A DNA stretch of 64,000 nt. Source: Verrucomicrobia bacterium SCGC AAA164-M04. GTDB lineage: Bacteria; Verrucomicrobiota; Verrucomicrobiae; Verrucomicrobiales; Akkermansiaceae. The position numbers and the translations under genes are program-made. The stretch spans positions 40,686-104,685 of the forward strand of contig KB912124.1 of assembly GCA_000383735.1 (NCBI GenBank). The letters run 5' to 3'. The number at the start of each line of letters is the position of its first letter. Within the stretch, counting starts at the first letter, position 1. Under the pieces are notes generated by a model that saw nothing but the letters and a program-made list of their open reading frames with translations, had not been told where the DNA came from and did not search any database. Below, one piece after another: positions 8,976 to 18,100 of this stretch.

Positions 8976-9484
8976 GGCGTGGTTTTACGGTGACAGAGCT
9001 GGTAGTGGTGGTGGGAATCATGATTGCTCTCGCAGGTATTGGGATACCCATTTTCAGTGGGATGAAATCAACCGCCCAATCGGCGAAATGCATCACAAGA
9101 CTTAGAGGTTTGGGCACTGCTCTTGAGAGTTACCTTGCTGAAAATGGCAATTTTTTCCCGAGGATCAAAATGGGGAGGAAATCCCATTCTGGCGGGAATA
9201 ACGTTCTTGAAGAAGTCCTTAGCCCCTATGTGGATGGGCCTGAGGTTTTTCAATGTCCGGCTGACCACGAGGATTATCGGACGACTGGGTCGAGCTATTT
9301 TTGGAATCACCGTGCCAGTGGTTTGAAACGGACTAGGGTGCTTATGATGGGAATGTCGCGCGGGAGTTCAAAGATTCCCCTAATTCATGACAAGGAGGCA
9401 TATCATGGAGATGAAAATGGTACGAATTTCCTTTTTCTTGATCTATCAGCGGGGAAGGATTTGGATTTCGACGTAAAAAACTGA
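8972..9484 (+). CDS. Prepilin-like protein with type II/IV N-terminal methylation motif
   Basis: The 170-residue protein starts with a short basic leader and the processing motif RRG|FTVTELVVVVGIM. Glu at position 5 of the mature chain and the hydrophobic helix are as in type IV pilins and type II secretion pseudopilins. The C-terminal domain (VFQCPADHEDY, SSYFWNHRA, GTNFLFLDLSAG) resembles the exported prepilin-like proteins that are abundant in Verrucomicrobiota and Planctomycetota rather than a classic GspG. It is coupled to the upstream membrane protein (ATGA overlap), and its stop abuts the ABC ATPase start. A matching prepilin peptidase is not in the window. Confidence 0.85.
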   Translation: MRRGFTVTELVVVVGIMIALAGIGIPIFSGMKSTAQSAKCITRLRGLGTALESYLAENGNFFPRIKMGRKSHSGGNNVLEEVLSPYVDGPEVFQCPADHEDYRTTGSSYFWNHRASGLKRTRVLMMGMSRGSSKIPLIHDKEAYHGDENGTNFLFLDLSAGKDLDFDVKN

Positions 9485-10378
9485 ATGATGCTGAAGGTTC
9501 AAAATCTCACTAAAAAGTTTGCAGGAAAGAATGCCTTGAGGGGAGTCTCTTTTGAAGTCAAGCGTGGTGAAATCTATGGCCTGCTCGGACATAATGGCGC
9601 AGGAAAAAGTACTACGCTTGGAATTATTCTTAGTATGGTGGCCGCTGAAAGTGGAGAGGTTTTTATTGGTGGTGTTTCGGTTTTGAAAAAACCGCAAGAA
9701 GCACTCTGTAAGGTGGGGTCAATTTTTGAGGCCCCAGCATTCTACGATTACATGAGTGGTTGGGATAATCTCAAAGTGTTGGTGGGTTTGAGCGGACGCT
9801 TCGAAAAAGAGGCGGCGATGGACGTAGTTGAACGGGTGGATTTAACCGATCGCATTCATTCGAAGGTTGGGGCCTATAGTCATGGGATGAGACAGCGTCT
9901 AGCTCTTGCTCAGGCCTTACTTCCTGAGCCGGAAATTCTTTTGTTGGACGAACCGACTGATGGGCTTGATCCTGAGGGGATCAAGTGGTTTCGAGATTTC
10001 ATTTTAGGGCTTCGAAAAGAGCGGGGGATGACTGTTCTTTTTAACTCACACCTTTTATCCGAAGTGGAGCAAATGTGCGATCGGGTTGCAATTATTCGGG
10101 CCGGCGAATTGGTTTACGAAGGAGCTGTAGATGAGCTCCGGGACGATCGGCCGGGGGTTAGATTACAAGCAAAGCCATCTAAAATTCTTAGAGGCGTAGT
10201 CTGTGATTTCGGAGGGCAAAAGCTTGGCGAGGATCGGTGGGTTTTCCCCGAGGGGACTGAGATCGCTGACGTGGTGCGTTCCTTGATTGAACGCGGCGCA
10301 GAAGTCAGTGAGGTGACGCCGGTCAAGCGATCACTAGAAGATGTCTATTTGGAACATAGTAGTTTGTGTAAGCCATGA
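9485..10378 (+). CDS. ABC transporter ATP-binding protein
   Basis: This is a cytoplasmic ATPase of an ABC-2 type exporter. The 297 residues carry Walker A GHNGAGKST, the Q-loop region, signature YSHGMRQRLALAQAL, Walker B ILLLDEPTDGLDP and the switch His in NSHLL. About 80 C-terminal residues follow, as in many drug, bacteriocin or Nat-type exporters. The start directly abuts the prepilin-like stop, and the end overlaps the permease start by four bases. The pair forms one transporter. The substrate cannot be told from sequence. Confidence 0.93.
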   Translation: MMLKVQNLTKKFAGKNALRGVSFEVKRGEIYGLLGHNGAGKSTTLGIILSMVAAESGEVFIGGVSVLKKPQEALCKVGSIFEAPAFYDYMSGWDNLKVLVGLSGRFEKEAAMDVVERVDLTDRIHSKVGAYSHGMRQRLALAQALLPEPEILLLDEPTDGLDPEGIKWFRDFILGLRKERGMTVLFNSHLLSEVEQMCDRVAIIRAGELVYEGAVDELRDDRPGVRLQAKPSKILRGVVCDFGGQKLGEDRWVFPEGTEIADVVRSLIERGAEVSEVTPVKRSLEDVYLEHSSLCKP

Positions 10379-11220
10379 TGTTCCTTCGACAATTACAAGG
10401 TGAGCTTAAGAAGCTTTTTGCCCGCAAGCGGACTTACATTGGATATGTTGTGTTTTTGATCTTTGAAGCATTACTTCTCTCTCTGTGGATCTATGTCGGG
10501 CGTGAGCAATTTGAGGATTTGGCGAAACGAAACTTCATCCCGGTTGAGCTTCTTTCATCATCATTGACGGCAACTTATTGGATTATGGGATTCAGTATGT
10601 TTTTGCTCGGTTCAATTTATTTCGCATTAGTTGCTGGTGATATTGTCGCGAAAGAAACGGAGGATGGTAACATGCGGATGGTGTTATCGCGTCCAGTGTC
10701 TCGGTTGCGAATTTTAATTCTTAAATACTGTGCCGTCATTATTTACACGGTGACCTTTGTAATCTTTGTGGGGTTAACCGGATATGGAATGGCTCTCTTT
10801 GCTATGGGAAGCGAAGGTGGGTTGTTCGTCTGGAATCCCGAGATGTACATTCTGGCGGTCTATCCCGATCGCGATGAAGCATTCCAGCGGCTTTTTACCG
10901 GGGCCTGCTTCATGGGTTTGAGCATGTGTGTAGTAACCTCTCTAGGCTTCTTTTTTTCCTGCCTAAAAATCAAGCCAGCTGCTGCTTCCGTGATGGCCTT
11001 GAGTGTGTTCTTTATTGATTTCGTTTTGCAGAACATCCCCTTTTTAGCCAACCATAAAGATGTCTTTATCACCTTCCGAATGGCGAACTGGATTTACGTT
11101 CTTCAGGAAAATGTTCCTTGGGAACGAATTGTGGAGAGTTATTCGATTTTGATGGGCCTTTGCGTAACTCTTTTTATTCTGGGCTGGATGGTGTTTCAAT
11201 CGCGGGATTTTAAGACCTAG
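10375..11220 (+). CDS. ABC-2 family transporter permease
   Basis: The 281-residue membrane protein has six predicted hydrophobic helices (first at 22-41, last at 255-273) and the layout of ABC-2 permeases. A cytoplasmic N terminus (LRQLQGELKKLFARKRTY) leads into helix 1, and the segment AKETEDGNMRMVLSRPVSR between helices 2 and 3 is characteristic of NatB- or gliding-type permeases. The ATG overlaps the end of the ATPase gene (ATGA), so the two are coupled. It is the last gene before a 306-base gap. Confidence 0.88.
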   Translation: MMFLRQLQGELKKLFARKRTYIGYVVFLIFEALLLSLWIYVGREQFEDLAKRNFIPVELLSSSLTATYWIMGFSMFLLGSIYFALVAGDIVAKETEDGNMRMVLSRPVSRLRILILKYCAVIIYTVTFVIFVGLTGYGMALFAMGSEGGLFVWNPEMYILAVYPDRDEAFQRLFTGACFMGLSMCVVTSLGFFFSCLKIKPAAASVMALSVFFIDFVLQNIPFLANHKDVFITFRMANWIYVLQENVPWERIVESYSILMGLCVTLFILGWMVFQSRDFKT

Positions 11221-11249
11221 AACGATTTTCTTGGGGGGTGCAAATCGTT
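11221..11249 (+). terminator. Hairpin after the ABC operon, weak terminator candidate
   Basis: A perfect 8-bp inverted repeat (AACGATTT / AAATCGTT, 13-base loop) starts right after the permease stop and is followed by only two or three T. It probably marks the end of the murJ-to-ABC transcript but is not a canonical terminator. Confidence 0.35.
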
Positions 11250-11526
11250 TTGGTGGCAACTGCAGTTTGGGATAAATAGCGTGGGGGTAGACGATCGGCT
11301 CATGAGCTTGTTTTAGACATCTGCCGTTAATGAGACCAATTTGGTAGGGAATAGATGTAGATCGGGGATCCTAAACTGAAAATTGTGAGGATTCTTCCCC
11401 TAATGACCGAGAAGTTCAGGCAGCTTCTATTCCGGAGATTTCTTAGGTCAGTTGGTCGGAGGCTATCTCCTAGCGGGCTAAGGGGTTGTGTTTTTATTCT
11501 CATCGGGCGAGACTCCGTCGGTTCTC
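11250..11526. other. Intergenic stretch without a recognisable gene
   Basis: No coding sequence with homology is visible on either strand. One interrupted hairpin can be drawn (GGGG-ATCCT at 11364-11372 with AGGAT-tctt-CCCC at 11388-11400), plus a small GGAG/CTCC stem at about 11458-11470. The stretch should contain the promoter and leader of the TonB/TolA-like operon; no clear -35/-10 pair could be picked. Confidence 0.5.
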
Positions 11527-12672
11527 ATGAATGGTCTGATGTATCGACGTGATTTCGTTTTTGCTCTGCTGATCGCAGCATGGGCGCATATCGGTCTGTT
11601 TTTCCTCTTCGTCATTCTCATGGCCTCGAATTTGTTTTCGGCTCGGATTGATTATGAGGAAAAGGAATCTGAGCCGGCGCCCGATCTGATCAAAATGCAG
11701 ATGGTTTATGAAGATCCTGCTGGGGTGTCGGTTGTTCTAATACAGCCTGAGGAGCCAAAAGAGGCTGAGGAACAAAAGCCGTCTCAACCTTTTATTCAGA
11801 CGAACGAGGCCCAGGAGTCAGTCGACCCTCCCAAAGAAAGAGATTTGATTGGTGAGCGTGATACCACTGCGACTAGCGATAAAGGAGCAGTTGCAGGGGA
11901 GGATGATAGGGCGGCTCTTTCCGGAGACGAAGTTCCCATAAATGACCCGAAAACTTTCGACTCTGATTTTGCTAAAGGAGATGCAGTGAGTGGGAATATT
12001 GGTGTTAAAGATTCGCTAGATGTTGGGGAAGGAAAAGAGCACATCAATCAAGAAGCCGCTAAGACGACCGGTGATGCTAAACCGTTCCAGAAAAATCCAG
12101 CACGCAAGGCAGCCAATGAGGCAGTTCCGCAGGATGAACTGACCTCGATCGAGGAGGCTCTGGCATTATTAGAAGAGGAGGTCGGTGATGATCGGAAGAA
12201 GGAGCCGGTCAAACCGGAGAATGAAATGATCGAAGAGAATTTGCCCGAGCGCCTCGCAAAGGATCAGCGCGAAGCGGCTGACGAGAACGGCGGCTTCGCT
12301 CCGCGATCCCGAAAGACCCGTATTGCTGGAGTAATTAGCGCGAATGGTAAGGGGTCACTCAATGTTACCAATACTGCAATTGGCCGATACCAAGGGGGGA
12401 TCTTCAAAAAGCTCGAAACGGCTTGGCAGATGGAAAATATCAGCAATCGTTCACTTCTTGCGCCGGGTAATGTGACTCTTTACTTTGTTGTTAACAAAAG
12501 TGGCAAGGTTTTACGTCAGAAGCAAATGGCCATGGTCGGAGCTTCAGGGACCCAGTGGGGGATGATCTTGCGAGCGCTTAGTGGGATCAATATTCCGAAG
12601 ATGCCAAAAGATGTTATTAAGGAACTCGCGGGCGATCCTCTGGAGATTATTGTCACTTTTAATTATCATTAA
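11527..12672 (+). CDS. TonB/TolA-like energy transducer
   Basis: This is a periplasm-spanning protein that would pass proton-motive-force energy from the ExbB/ExbD-type motor encoded next to an outer-membrane partner. It has a short cytoplasmic N terminus, one membrane helix (FVFALLIAAWAHIGLFFLFV), then about 230 residues rich in Glu, Lys and Pro forming an extended linker. The C-terminal domain of about 95 residues is TonB/TolA-like (AIGRYQGGIFKKLETAWQ, VTLYFVVNKSGKVLR, DPLEIIVTFNYH). I chose ATG 11527 (381 residues); GTG 11488 or ATG 11539 are alternatives, as no strong ribosome site decides. The gene order transducer-ExbB-ExbD supports the role. Confidence 0.85.
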   Translation: MNGLMYRRDFVFALLIAAWAHIGLFFLFVILMASNLFSARIDYEEKESEPAPDLIKMQMVYEDPAGVSVVLIQPEEPKEAEEQKPSQPFIQTNEAQESVDPPKERDLIGERDTTATSDKGAVAGEDDRAALSGDEVPINDPKTFDSDFAKGDAVSGNIGVKDSLDVGEGKEHINQEAAKTTGDAKPFQKNPARKAANEAVPQDELTSIEEALALLEEEVGDDRKKEPVKPENEMIEENLPERLAKDQREAADENGGFAPRSRKTRIAGVISANGKGSLNVTNTAIGRYQGGIFKKLETAWQMENISNRSLLAPGNVTLYFVVNKSGKVLRQKQMAMVGASGTQWGMILRALSGINIPKMPKDVIKELAGDPLEIIVTFNYH

Positions 12673-12681
12673 GTAAAAAAT

Positions 12682-13326
12682 ATGGAGTTTTCTGAAGCAC
12701 TCGAAACAACGTGGAATTTTTTCAGAGGGGGAGGGTTTTTTATGATCCTACTTGGGATATGTTCTTTAGTTGGTTTGACAGTTATTATACTGAAATCGAT
12801 TAGTTTAAAGCGTTCACAGATTGTGCCCGATGAGCTGGGGCGTGAAGTCGAGCGCTTCGAAGAGCATCTTGAGGCAGGAACGCTTGGCAATTTACAAAGC
12901 GAATTTGCACGTGAGGAAAACTCTCTTTCACGTCTTTGTTCGGTCGCCCTTGGCAATGCAGGGAAGACACAGGGAGAAGTCCAGGAGGCGGTGCAATCGT
13001 CTGCTCGAGAAGAAATCGTTCGAATGAATGCGGGAATGTCGGTTCTGGATGTCATCATTACAATTTCGCCCCTGCTTGGATTATTGGGCACGGCGAGCGG
13101 CTTGGTCACAGCCTTCTCTGATTTGGAGGATAATGAGCGAATTCGCGCTGGTATTGCGACCGCGCTTAGTACGACCATTGTAGGGATCGCAATTACTGTT
13201 CCGGCGGTCATTGCTCAGGGTGTTTTTAGCCGAAAAATTGAGTTGTTCTCGGCGCGGCTTGAGGTCCTGCTAGGGCGGGTGGTTTCGGCCTGTCATCAAC
13301 ACGTTTTCTTTCGCGACAAATCATAA
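12682..13326 (+). CDS. ExbB/TolQ/MotA-family proton channel protein
   Basis: This is the inner-membrane stator subunit of a Ton/Tol-type motor. Its 214 residues have a first helix near 20-40 (FFMILLGICSLVGLTVIIL), a cytoplasmic loop, then the MotA/TolQ/ExbB domain. That domain contains VIITISPLLGLLGTASGLVTAF and AGIATALSTTIVGIAITVPA, the conserved pore-lining helices. It lies between the TonB/TolA-like gene (9-base gap) and the ExbD-like gene (11-base gap), so the three form one complex. TolQ versus ExbB cannot be separated without a tree. Confidence 0.92.
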   Translation: MEFSEALETTWNFFRGGGFFMILLGICSLVGLTVIILKSISLKRSQIVPDELGREVERFEEHLEAGTLGNLQSEFAREENSLSRLCSVALGNAGKTQGEVQEAVQSSAREEIVRMNAGMSVLDVIITISPLLGLLGTASGLVTAFSDLEDNERIRAGIATALSTTIVGIAITVPAVIAQGVFSRKIELFSARLEVLLGRVVSACHQHVFFRDKS

Positions 13327-13337
13327 AAATTTCTTGA

Positions 13338-13805
13338 GTGGAATTTAATCGTACAGCCCGGAAGCCTCCCACGGTTTCGATCGTTCCCTTGATCGATATT
13401 TTGGTAACGCTTTTGTTTTTTTTCATTGTGACGATGAAAGACCCGGATGATTTCGAAAAGAAGAAACTTAAGCCGGAGATTCAGGTTTCGTTGCCATCAG
13501 CGCATTCGATGAAGGTTACCACGACTAAGCAAACTCGGTCGACCTTGTCGCTGGGTAAAGATGGTAGTGCTGAACTAGATGGGACGCCAGTAGTTCCGGG
13601 TTTGTTGAAGGAATACCTCATCGCCAACCTGAAAGAGAGAGCTGGTTTGAAACTCGCCCTTCGAGTAGACAAAGAGTGCCCATTTCAGACAATTCTGGGA
13701 GCTCATAGTGCTGCCATAGACGCCGGCTATTCCGAAAAGGAAATTTACTACTTGGTTGAAAAACCTCAATCATCAAGCTCTTCTTCTCCCTCCGAAAATC
13801 CTTAA
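13338..13805 (+). CDS. ExbD/TolR-family protein
   Basis: This is the partner of the upstream ExbB-like protein. Its 155 residues have a short basic N terminus, a single helix with the conserved proton-carrying Asp (SIVPLIDILVTLLFFFIVT) and a periplasmic domain of about 90 residues ending in a Ser-rich tail. The start is GTG at 13338; no ATG lies before the membrane helix, so a non-ATG start is required. The stop is two bases before the def start. Confidence 0.9.
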   Translation: MEFNRTARKPPTVSIVPLIDILVTLLFFFIVTMKDPDDFEKKKLKPEIQVSLPSAHSMKVTTTKQTRSTLSLGKDGSAELDGTPVVPGLLKEYLIANLKERAGLKLALRVDKECPFQTILGAHSAAIDAGYSEKEIYYLVEKPQSSSSSSPSENP

Positions 13806-13807
13806 TC

Positions 13808-14350
13808 ATGATTCTTGAAATTACCCAGTATGGCAATCCGGTGCTTCGTAAAAAATGCCGCAAGGTCACAAAAGTGACCGACGAACTTAAGCAATTTGGA
13901 GAAGATTTAATTGAGACGATGGTTCACGCTCAGGGGGTCGGGCTCGCTGCGCCTCAAGTCAATCGTGAGATTCAAATGGCGGTGGTGGATGTATCCCATG
14001 ATCCCGAATGCATTACCTTTTTGAAAGTCGACGGCGAAGAAAGTTCCCTCGATGATCTTATGCCGTTGGTGTTTTTAAATCCATCACTTGAGTTTGGAAG
14101 TGAGAGAGAATCAGCGACCGAAGGCTGTCTTAGTATTGAGGGGGTCAATGCTGAGGTTTTTCGTCCGGCTCAGGTTAGAGCAACTCTAGAGCTGCTTAAC
14201 GGTCGCAAGATTCTTGTGGAAACTGACGGCTTGTTGTCTCGCGCCATTCAACATGAAACGGATCACCTTAATGGAGTGCTCTTTGTGGACCGTTTGCCGA
14301 CTGCAGCCAAGTTGTCAATGAAGCGAAAGCTGAAACGTCTGGCTGAGTAA
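13808..14350 (+). CDS. def: Peptide deformylase
   Basis: Peptide deformylase removes the formyl group from the initiator Met of new proteins. The 180 residues have all three metal-site motifs: GVGLAAPQ, EGCLS (Cys ligand) and QHETDHLNG (HExxH with catalytic Glu). A 10-15 residue stretch before the second motif (FLKVDGEESSLDDLMP) is longer than in E. coli Def. It is encoded two bases after the ExbD-like gene, so expression is probably shared although the function is unrelated. Confidence 0.95.
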   Translation: MILEITQYGNPVLRKKCRKVTKVTDELKQFGEDLIETMVHAQGVGLAAPQVNREIQMAVVDVSHDPECITFLKVDGEESSLDDLMPLVFLNPSLEFGSERESATEGCLSIEGVNAEVFRPAQVRATLELLNGRKILVETDGLLSRAIQHETDHLNGVLFVDRLPTAAKLSMKRKLKRLAE

Positions 14351-14378
14351 GGGTGAAAAATTTATCCTCTTCTGATCT

Positions 14379-15116
14379 ATGAAACGCGATGCTTCCACCC
14401 CACTGGGAAATCATTTCAGGCGAGCATCTATGCAGGCGACACCCCAGGATGGAGAAATGAAGGAAATGCCATTAGACGGGCTCCCCGAGGAGAGGCTTCG
14501 GAAGGAGATCTCGCTGCCATCCGCTTCGATAGAGGCTGATTGCAGTATGGCGGAGGGCGAGCCCTCTCCAATTCGTCTCTTGGAGCCGATGGAAGGATTT
14601 GCACTCCCCAAAAAATCAGAGGGTGTTCCTAAACTTGTCCCTCAAAATCCCAAAATCGATAACCCAGACCCGCTAGCGATGCCTGATCCCTTGCAGCAAT
14701 CAGGACCGAGGCGCGGTGCTGAGCCGAATGTTCCGCTATCGCCGGCCCCTGATCCATATCCGAATCTAGTCCCACCGTCTCAATCTGTCGATGACCGGCA
14801 GTTGGTTTTGCGTGCCATTTTTGGAGTCGCACATGATTTGAACCGCGATGAAATTCTAAAAAGGGCATCTGAGCTTGCCGGGATTGTGAGTGTGAAATTA
14901 CTGGGACGAGCCGAGCGTGCTGCATTCAGCGTTTTGCGCGATGGGATACAAGAGCTTGGCCATAGCACCAACTTAGAGGTTGTTTCAAAAGAAGCTTCAG
15001 TTGAGCTGATTCATGGTGAAGCGACGACCCTAGTTGTCTTCTATGTGGGCGAATACCGTCCAGGTGTTCGGGAAATTTTAACGATTGTTGCGCGTGAGTT
15101 TTCTCAAATTGATTAA
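14379..15116 (+). CDS. Unknown protein with Pro-rich N-terminal half and compact C-terminal domain
   Basis: I do not recognise a family with confidence. Of 245 residues, the first 140 are Pro/Glu/Ser-rich and look disordered. The last 105 form an alpha/beta domain (QLVLRAIFGVAHDLNRDEIL, ASELAGIVSVKLLGR, TTLVVFYVGEYRPGVREILT). That pattern, a helix followed by strands and a final helix, is loosely reminiscent of roadblock/LC7 domains, but this is speculative. There is no signal peptide or membrane helix, so it is likely cytoplasmic. It follows def by 28 bases and precedes the large hydantoinase gene by 31. Confidence 0.7.
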   Translation: MKRDASTPLGNHFRRASMQATPQDGEMKEMPLDGLPEERLRKEISLPSASIEADCSMAEGEPSPIRLLEPMEGFALPKKSEGVPKLVPQNPKIDNPDPLAMPDPLQQSGPRRGAEPNVPLSPAPDPYPNLVPPSQSVDDRQLVLRAIFGVAHDLNRDEILKRASELAGIVSVKLLGRAERAAFSVLRDGIQELGHSTNLEVVSKEASVELIHGEATTLVVFYVGEYRPGVREILTIVAREFSQID

Positions 15117-15147
15117 TTCTTCTCCGCGATTTTTGGAAAACTGAATT

Positions 15148-18100
15148 ATGGCAGACTGGCAGATTCGGATCGATGTGGGTGGAACATTTGCGGACGGGTG
15201 GGCATTAACTCCGTCGGGGTCACAGATTCGTTGTAAGGTTCTTTCTTCCGGGATCCTTCGTGCTTCGGTTGTGGCCATCGAGGATGGGTGGTTAGTTTGT
15301 GAGCGCCCTCTCTCGGATCATGATCAAGGACTTGAGGGTTTTTCGGTTGATGGGGCTTTGATTACTGAATCGGTGCCCAATCTTGGAAAGATTAAGGTGG
15401 AAGGTCAGTTTCAGTTAGGCCAGATTATTGAGCTACTTTCGGGCGAAGATGCTTCGGTTGTTACAGCTCGTCTTTTGACCGGCACTGCGCCCGGTTCTGA
15501 CTTTCCTCGAGCTGATTTACGGGTTGCGACGACTCGAGGAACAAATGCCTTGCTGGAACGGAAAGGCACCCCGGTCGATCTTTATACATCTAAGGGTTTT
15601 GAGTCTTTGTTGGAGGTCCGTGATCAACGTCGGCCGGATCTATTTGAGTTATCGCCTTCTCTTTCGGTTCCAGTGACCAAGCGGGTGATTGGGGTGTCTG
15701 GCCGTCTTGACCGGCAAGGTCGTGAGTTGGAACCTCTTGATGAGTCGGAGCTTGAGGCTCAACGAGAGGCAAAGGCTGTGGCAATTGCAATGATTCATGC
15801 GGATGTGGCTCCGAGTCATGAGAAGCGAGTTGCTGAAATCTTACGCGACAGTGGATTTGTGGATGTGAGTGTATCTCATGAAATAGCGCCCATGATTCGG
15901 TTGTGGCCCAGAATGGAAACGACCGTAGCTAATGCTTATTTGACCCCAGTGATGGGAGGTTTTCTGAGCTCGCTTGAAAATGCTCTGCCTGGAATCCCGA
16001 TCTCTCTAATGACAAGTGCTGGGCAGTTGAAATCTGCGGAAACATTCCGTCCTGTGGATAGTTTGCTTAGCGGTCCGGCGGGTGGAATTGCTGGGGCGGC
16101 GGCGCTGGCCCGCGCTTGCGGTTTGGAGCAAGTTCTGACTTTCGATATGGGTGGAACTAGCACAGACGTGTCCCGGATTTCTGGTGAGCCTAGCTATCGT
16201 TACGAACAGGAGATCGGTCCGGTGAAGGTTCTGGCGCCAGCGGTGAAAATTGAGACCGTAGCAGCTGGAGGTGGATCAATTTGTCAGTGGAGAAATGGAG
16301 GTCTTCAAGTAGGCCCGGAAAGTGCTGGAAGTTCTCCGGGGCCAGCTTGTTACGGATGTGGGGGGCCGCTTACGGTGACGGATGTGAATTTACTTTTGGG
16401 TTTCATGGATGAAACGCGTGCTGATATACCGCTGGACCGGACTGCGGCCGAAGGGCGGTTAGTTGAACTGATTCAGGAAATTGGGAAAGAGATGAATCGA
16501 GGGGAATTGTTAGAGGGGCTTCGAAAGATCGCGATTGGTCACATGGCCGAAGCATTACGACAGGTTTCGACTCGAGATGGATATGATTGCCGAGATCACA
16601 CTCTCGTAGCGTTTGGAGGTGCTGGTCCGCAACACGCTTGTGCACTGGCGAGGGAACTTGGCATGAAGAGAATTCTAGTTCCGGCTGACGCGGGTCTTCT
16701 TAGCGCTTGGGGATTACATCAAGCTGCTGATAGAGAGATCAAAGTAAAACAGGTTCTGAAATTATTAGATGATTCGATTAGCGAGGAATTAGACCAGTTG
16801 AGGGAAGGTCGGAGCATTCATCGGAGTTTGTTTGAGCTCAGATTAAAAGGGCAGGATTCTAGCATCGAAATAGAGGGGGGGCAGAGGATTTCGGAGTGTG
16901 AACTGAGAGAGGCCTTCGAGACAAGATATCGTGAGCTTTATGGAGATGCCCGCCCGGTTGATCGTGAAATCGAGTGGGTTGCCTTAAGGTTGGAACTCGT
17001 CGGGAGGTCGATCGATTTGGAACACGAATATTTTGAGCGAGGGGGATTGGTAGAGAAACTAACTCTTGAGCAAGATGGATTTTCGACTCTCCTGCTCGAA
17101 AAAGGGTGGCGAATTTTTCGGGGGACACGTGGGTCAATACGTTTGGAATGGGAAGGGCGGAATGAATTGGAAGGAAGTGCTCCCGCAGTTGTCGAAGCTG
17201 AACTTTTTCGGCGACGTTTCGAGGGTGTGGTTGAGGAAATGGGAGAGTTGTTAAGGAGGACTGCACTATCCACGAATATCAAGGAACGACTCGATTACTC
17301 GTGTGCTCTTCTGGATGCTGAAGGCCGTTTGATCGTGAATGCTCCCCATATTCCCGTTCATTTGGGTGCGCTTGGGCTCTGTGTGCGAAAGGTGTCTGTC
17401 GACCGAACGTGGGAGGAAGGCAATACGGTGGTCGTAAATCACCCCGCGTTCGGGGGATCTCACTTGCCTGATGTCACGGTGATTAGCCCGGTCTTTGTTG
17501 GTGATCAATTACTCGGGTTTGTTGCTAATCGAGCCCACCATGCCGAAATTGGAGGAAAGACTCCGGGTTCGATGCCTCCAGATGGTCGCTGTCTTGCTGA
17601 TGAAGGAATCGTCATTCCTCCTACTTCAATAGAATCCATTGGAGATGAGTTTTTTAGAGATTCTCGATCGCCTGCCGATAATTTGGCGGACTTAAAGGCG
17701 CAAGTTGTGGCTAATCGATATGGAGTGAAAGCGTTGAGGAAACTTGCTGATCAATCTTCAGTGAAGGTTGTGGTTTTTCACATGAGGAGTGTTTATGGTC
17801 GATCCTCAATGCTTCTTGCCAGAGCCTTAGAGGAATTTGGGGAAGCAAGTGCGGAAGACAAGATGGACGACGGTTCAGTAATCCGGGTGAAAATATCCAA
17901 AGATGAAAAACTAGTGGTAGATTTTTCGGGCTCTGCTGACGTTCATCCAGGTAACCTAAATGCCACTCCGGCTATTGTTAGAAGTGCAGTACTATACGCC
18001 TTGAGACTTTGGGTAAGAACAGATGTCCCTTTAAATGAAGGGCTTCTTGATCAAGTCGAGATCGTGACCGAGCCAGGTATTCTAGACCCACCGCTTACGT

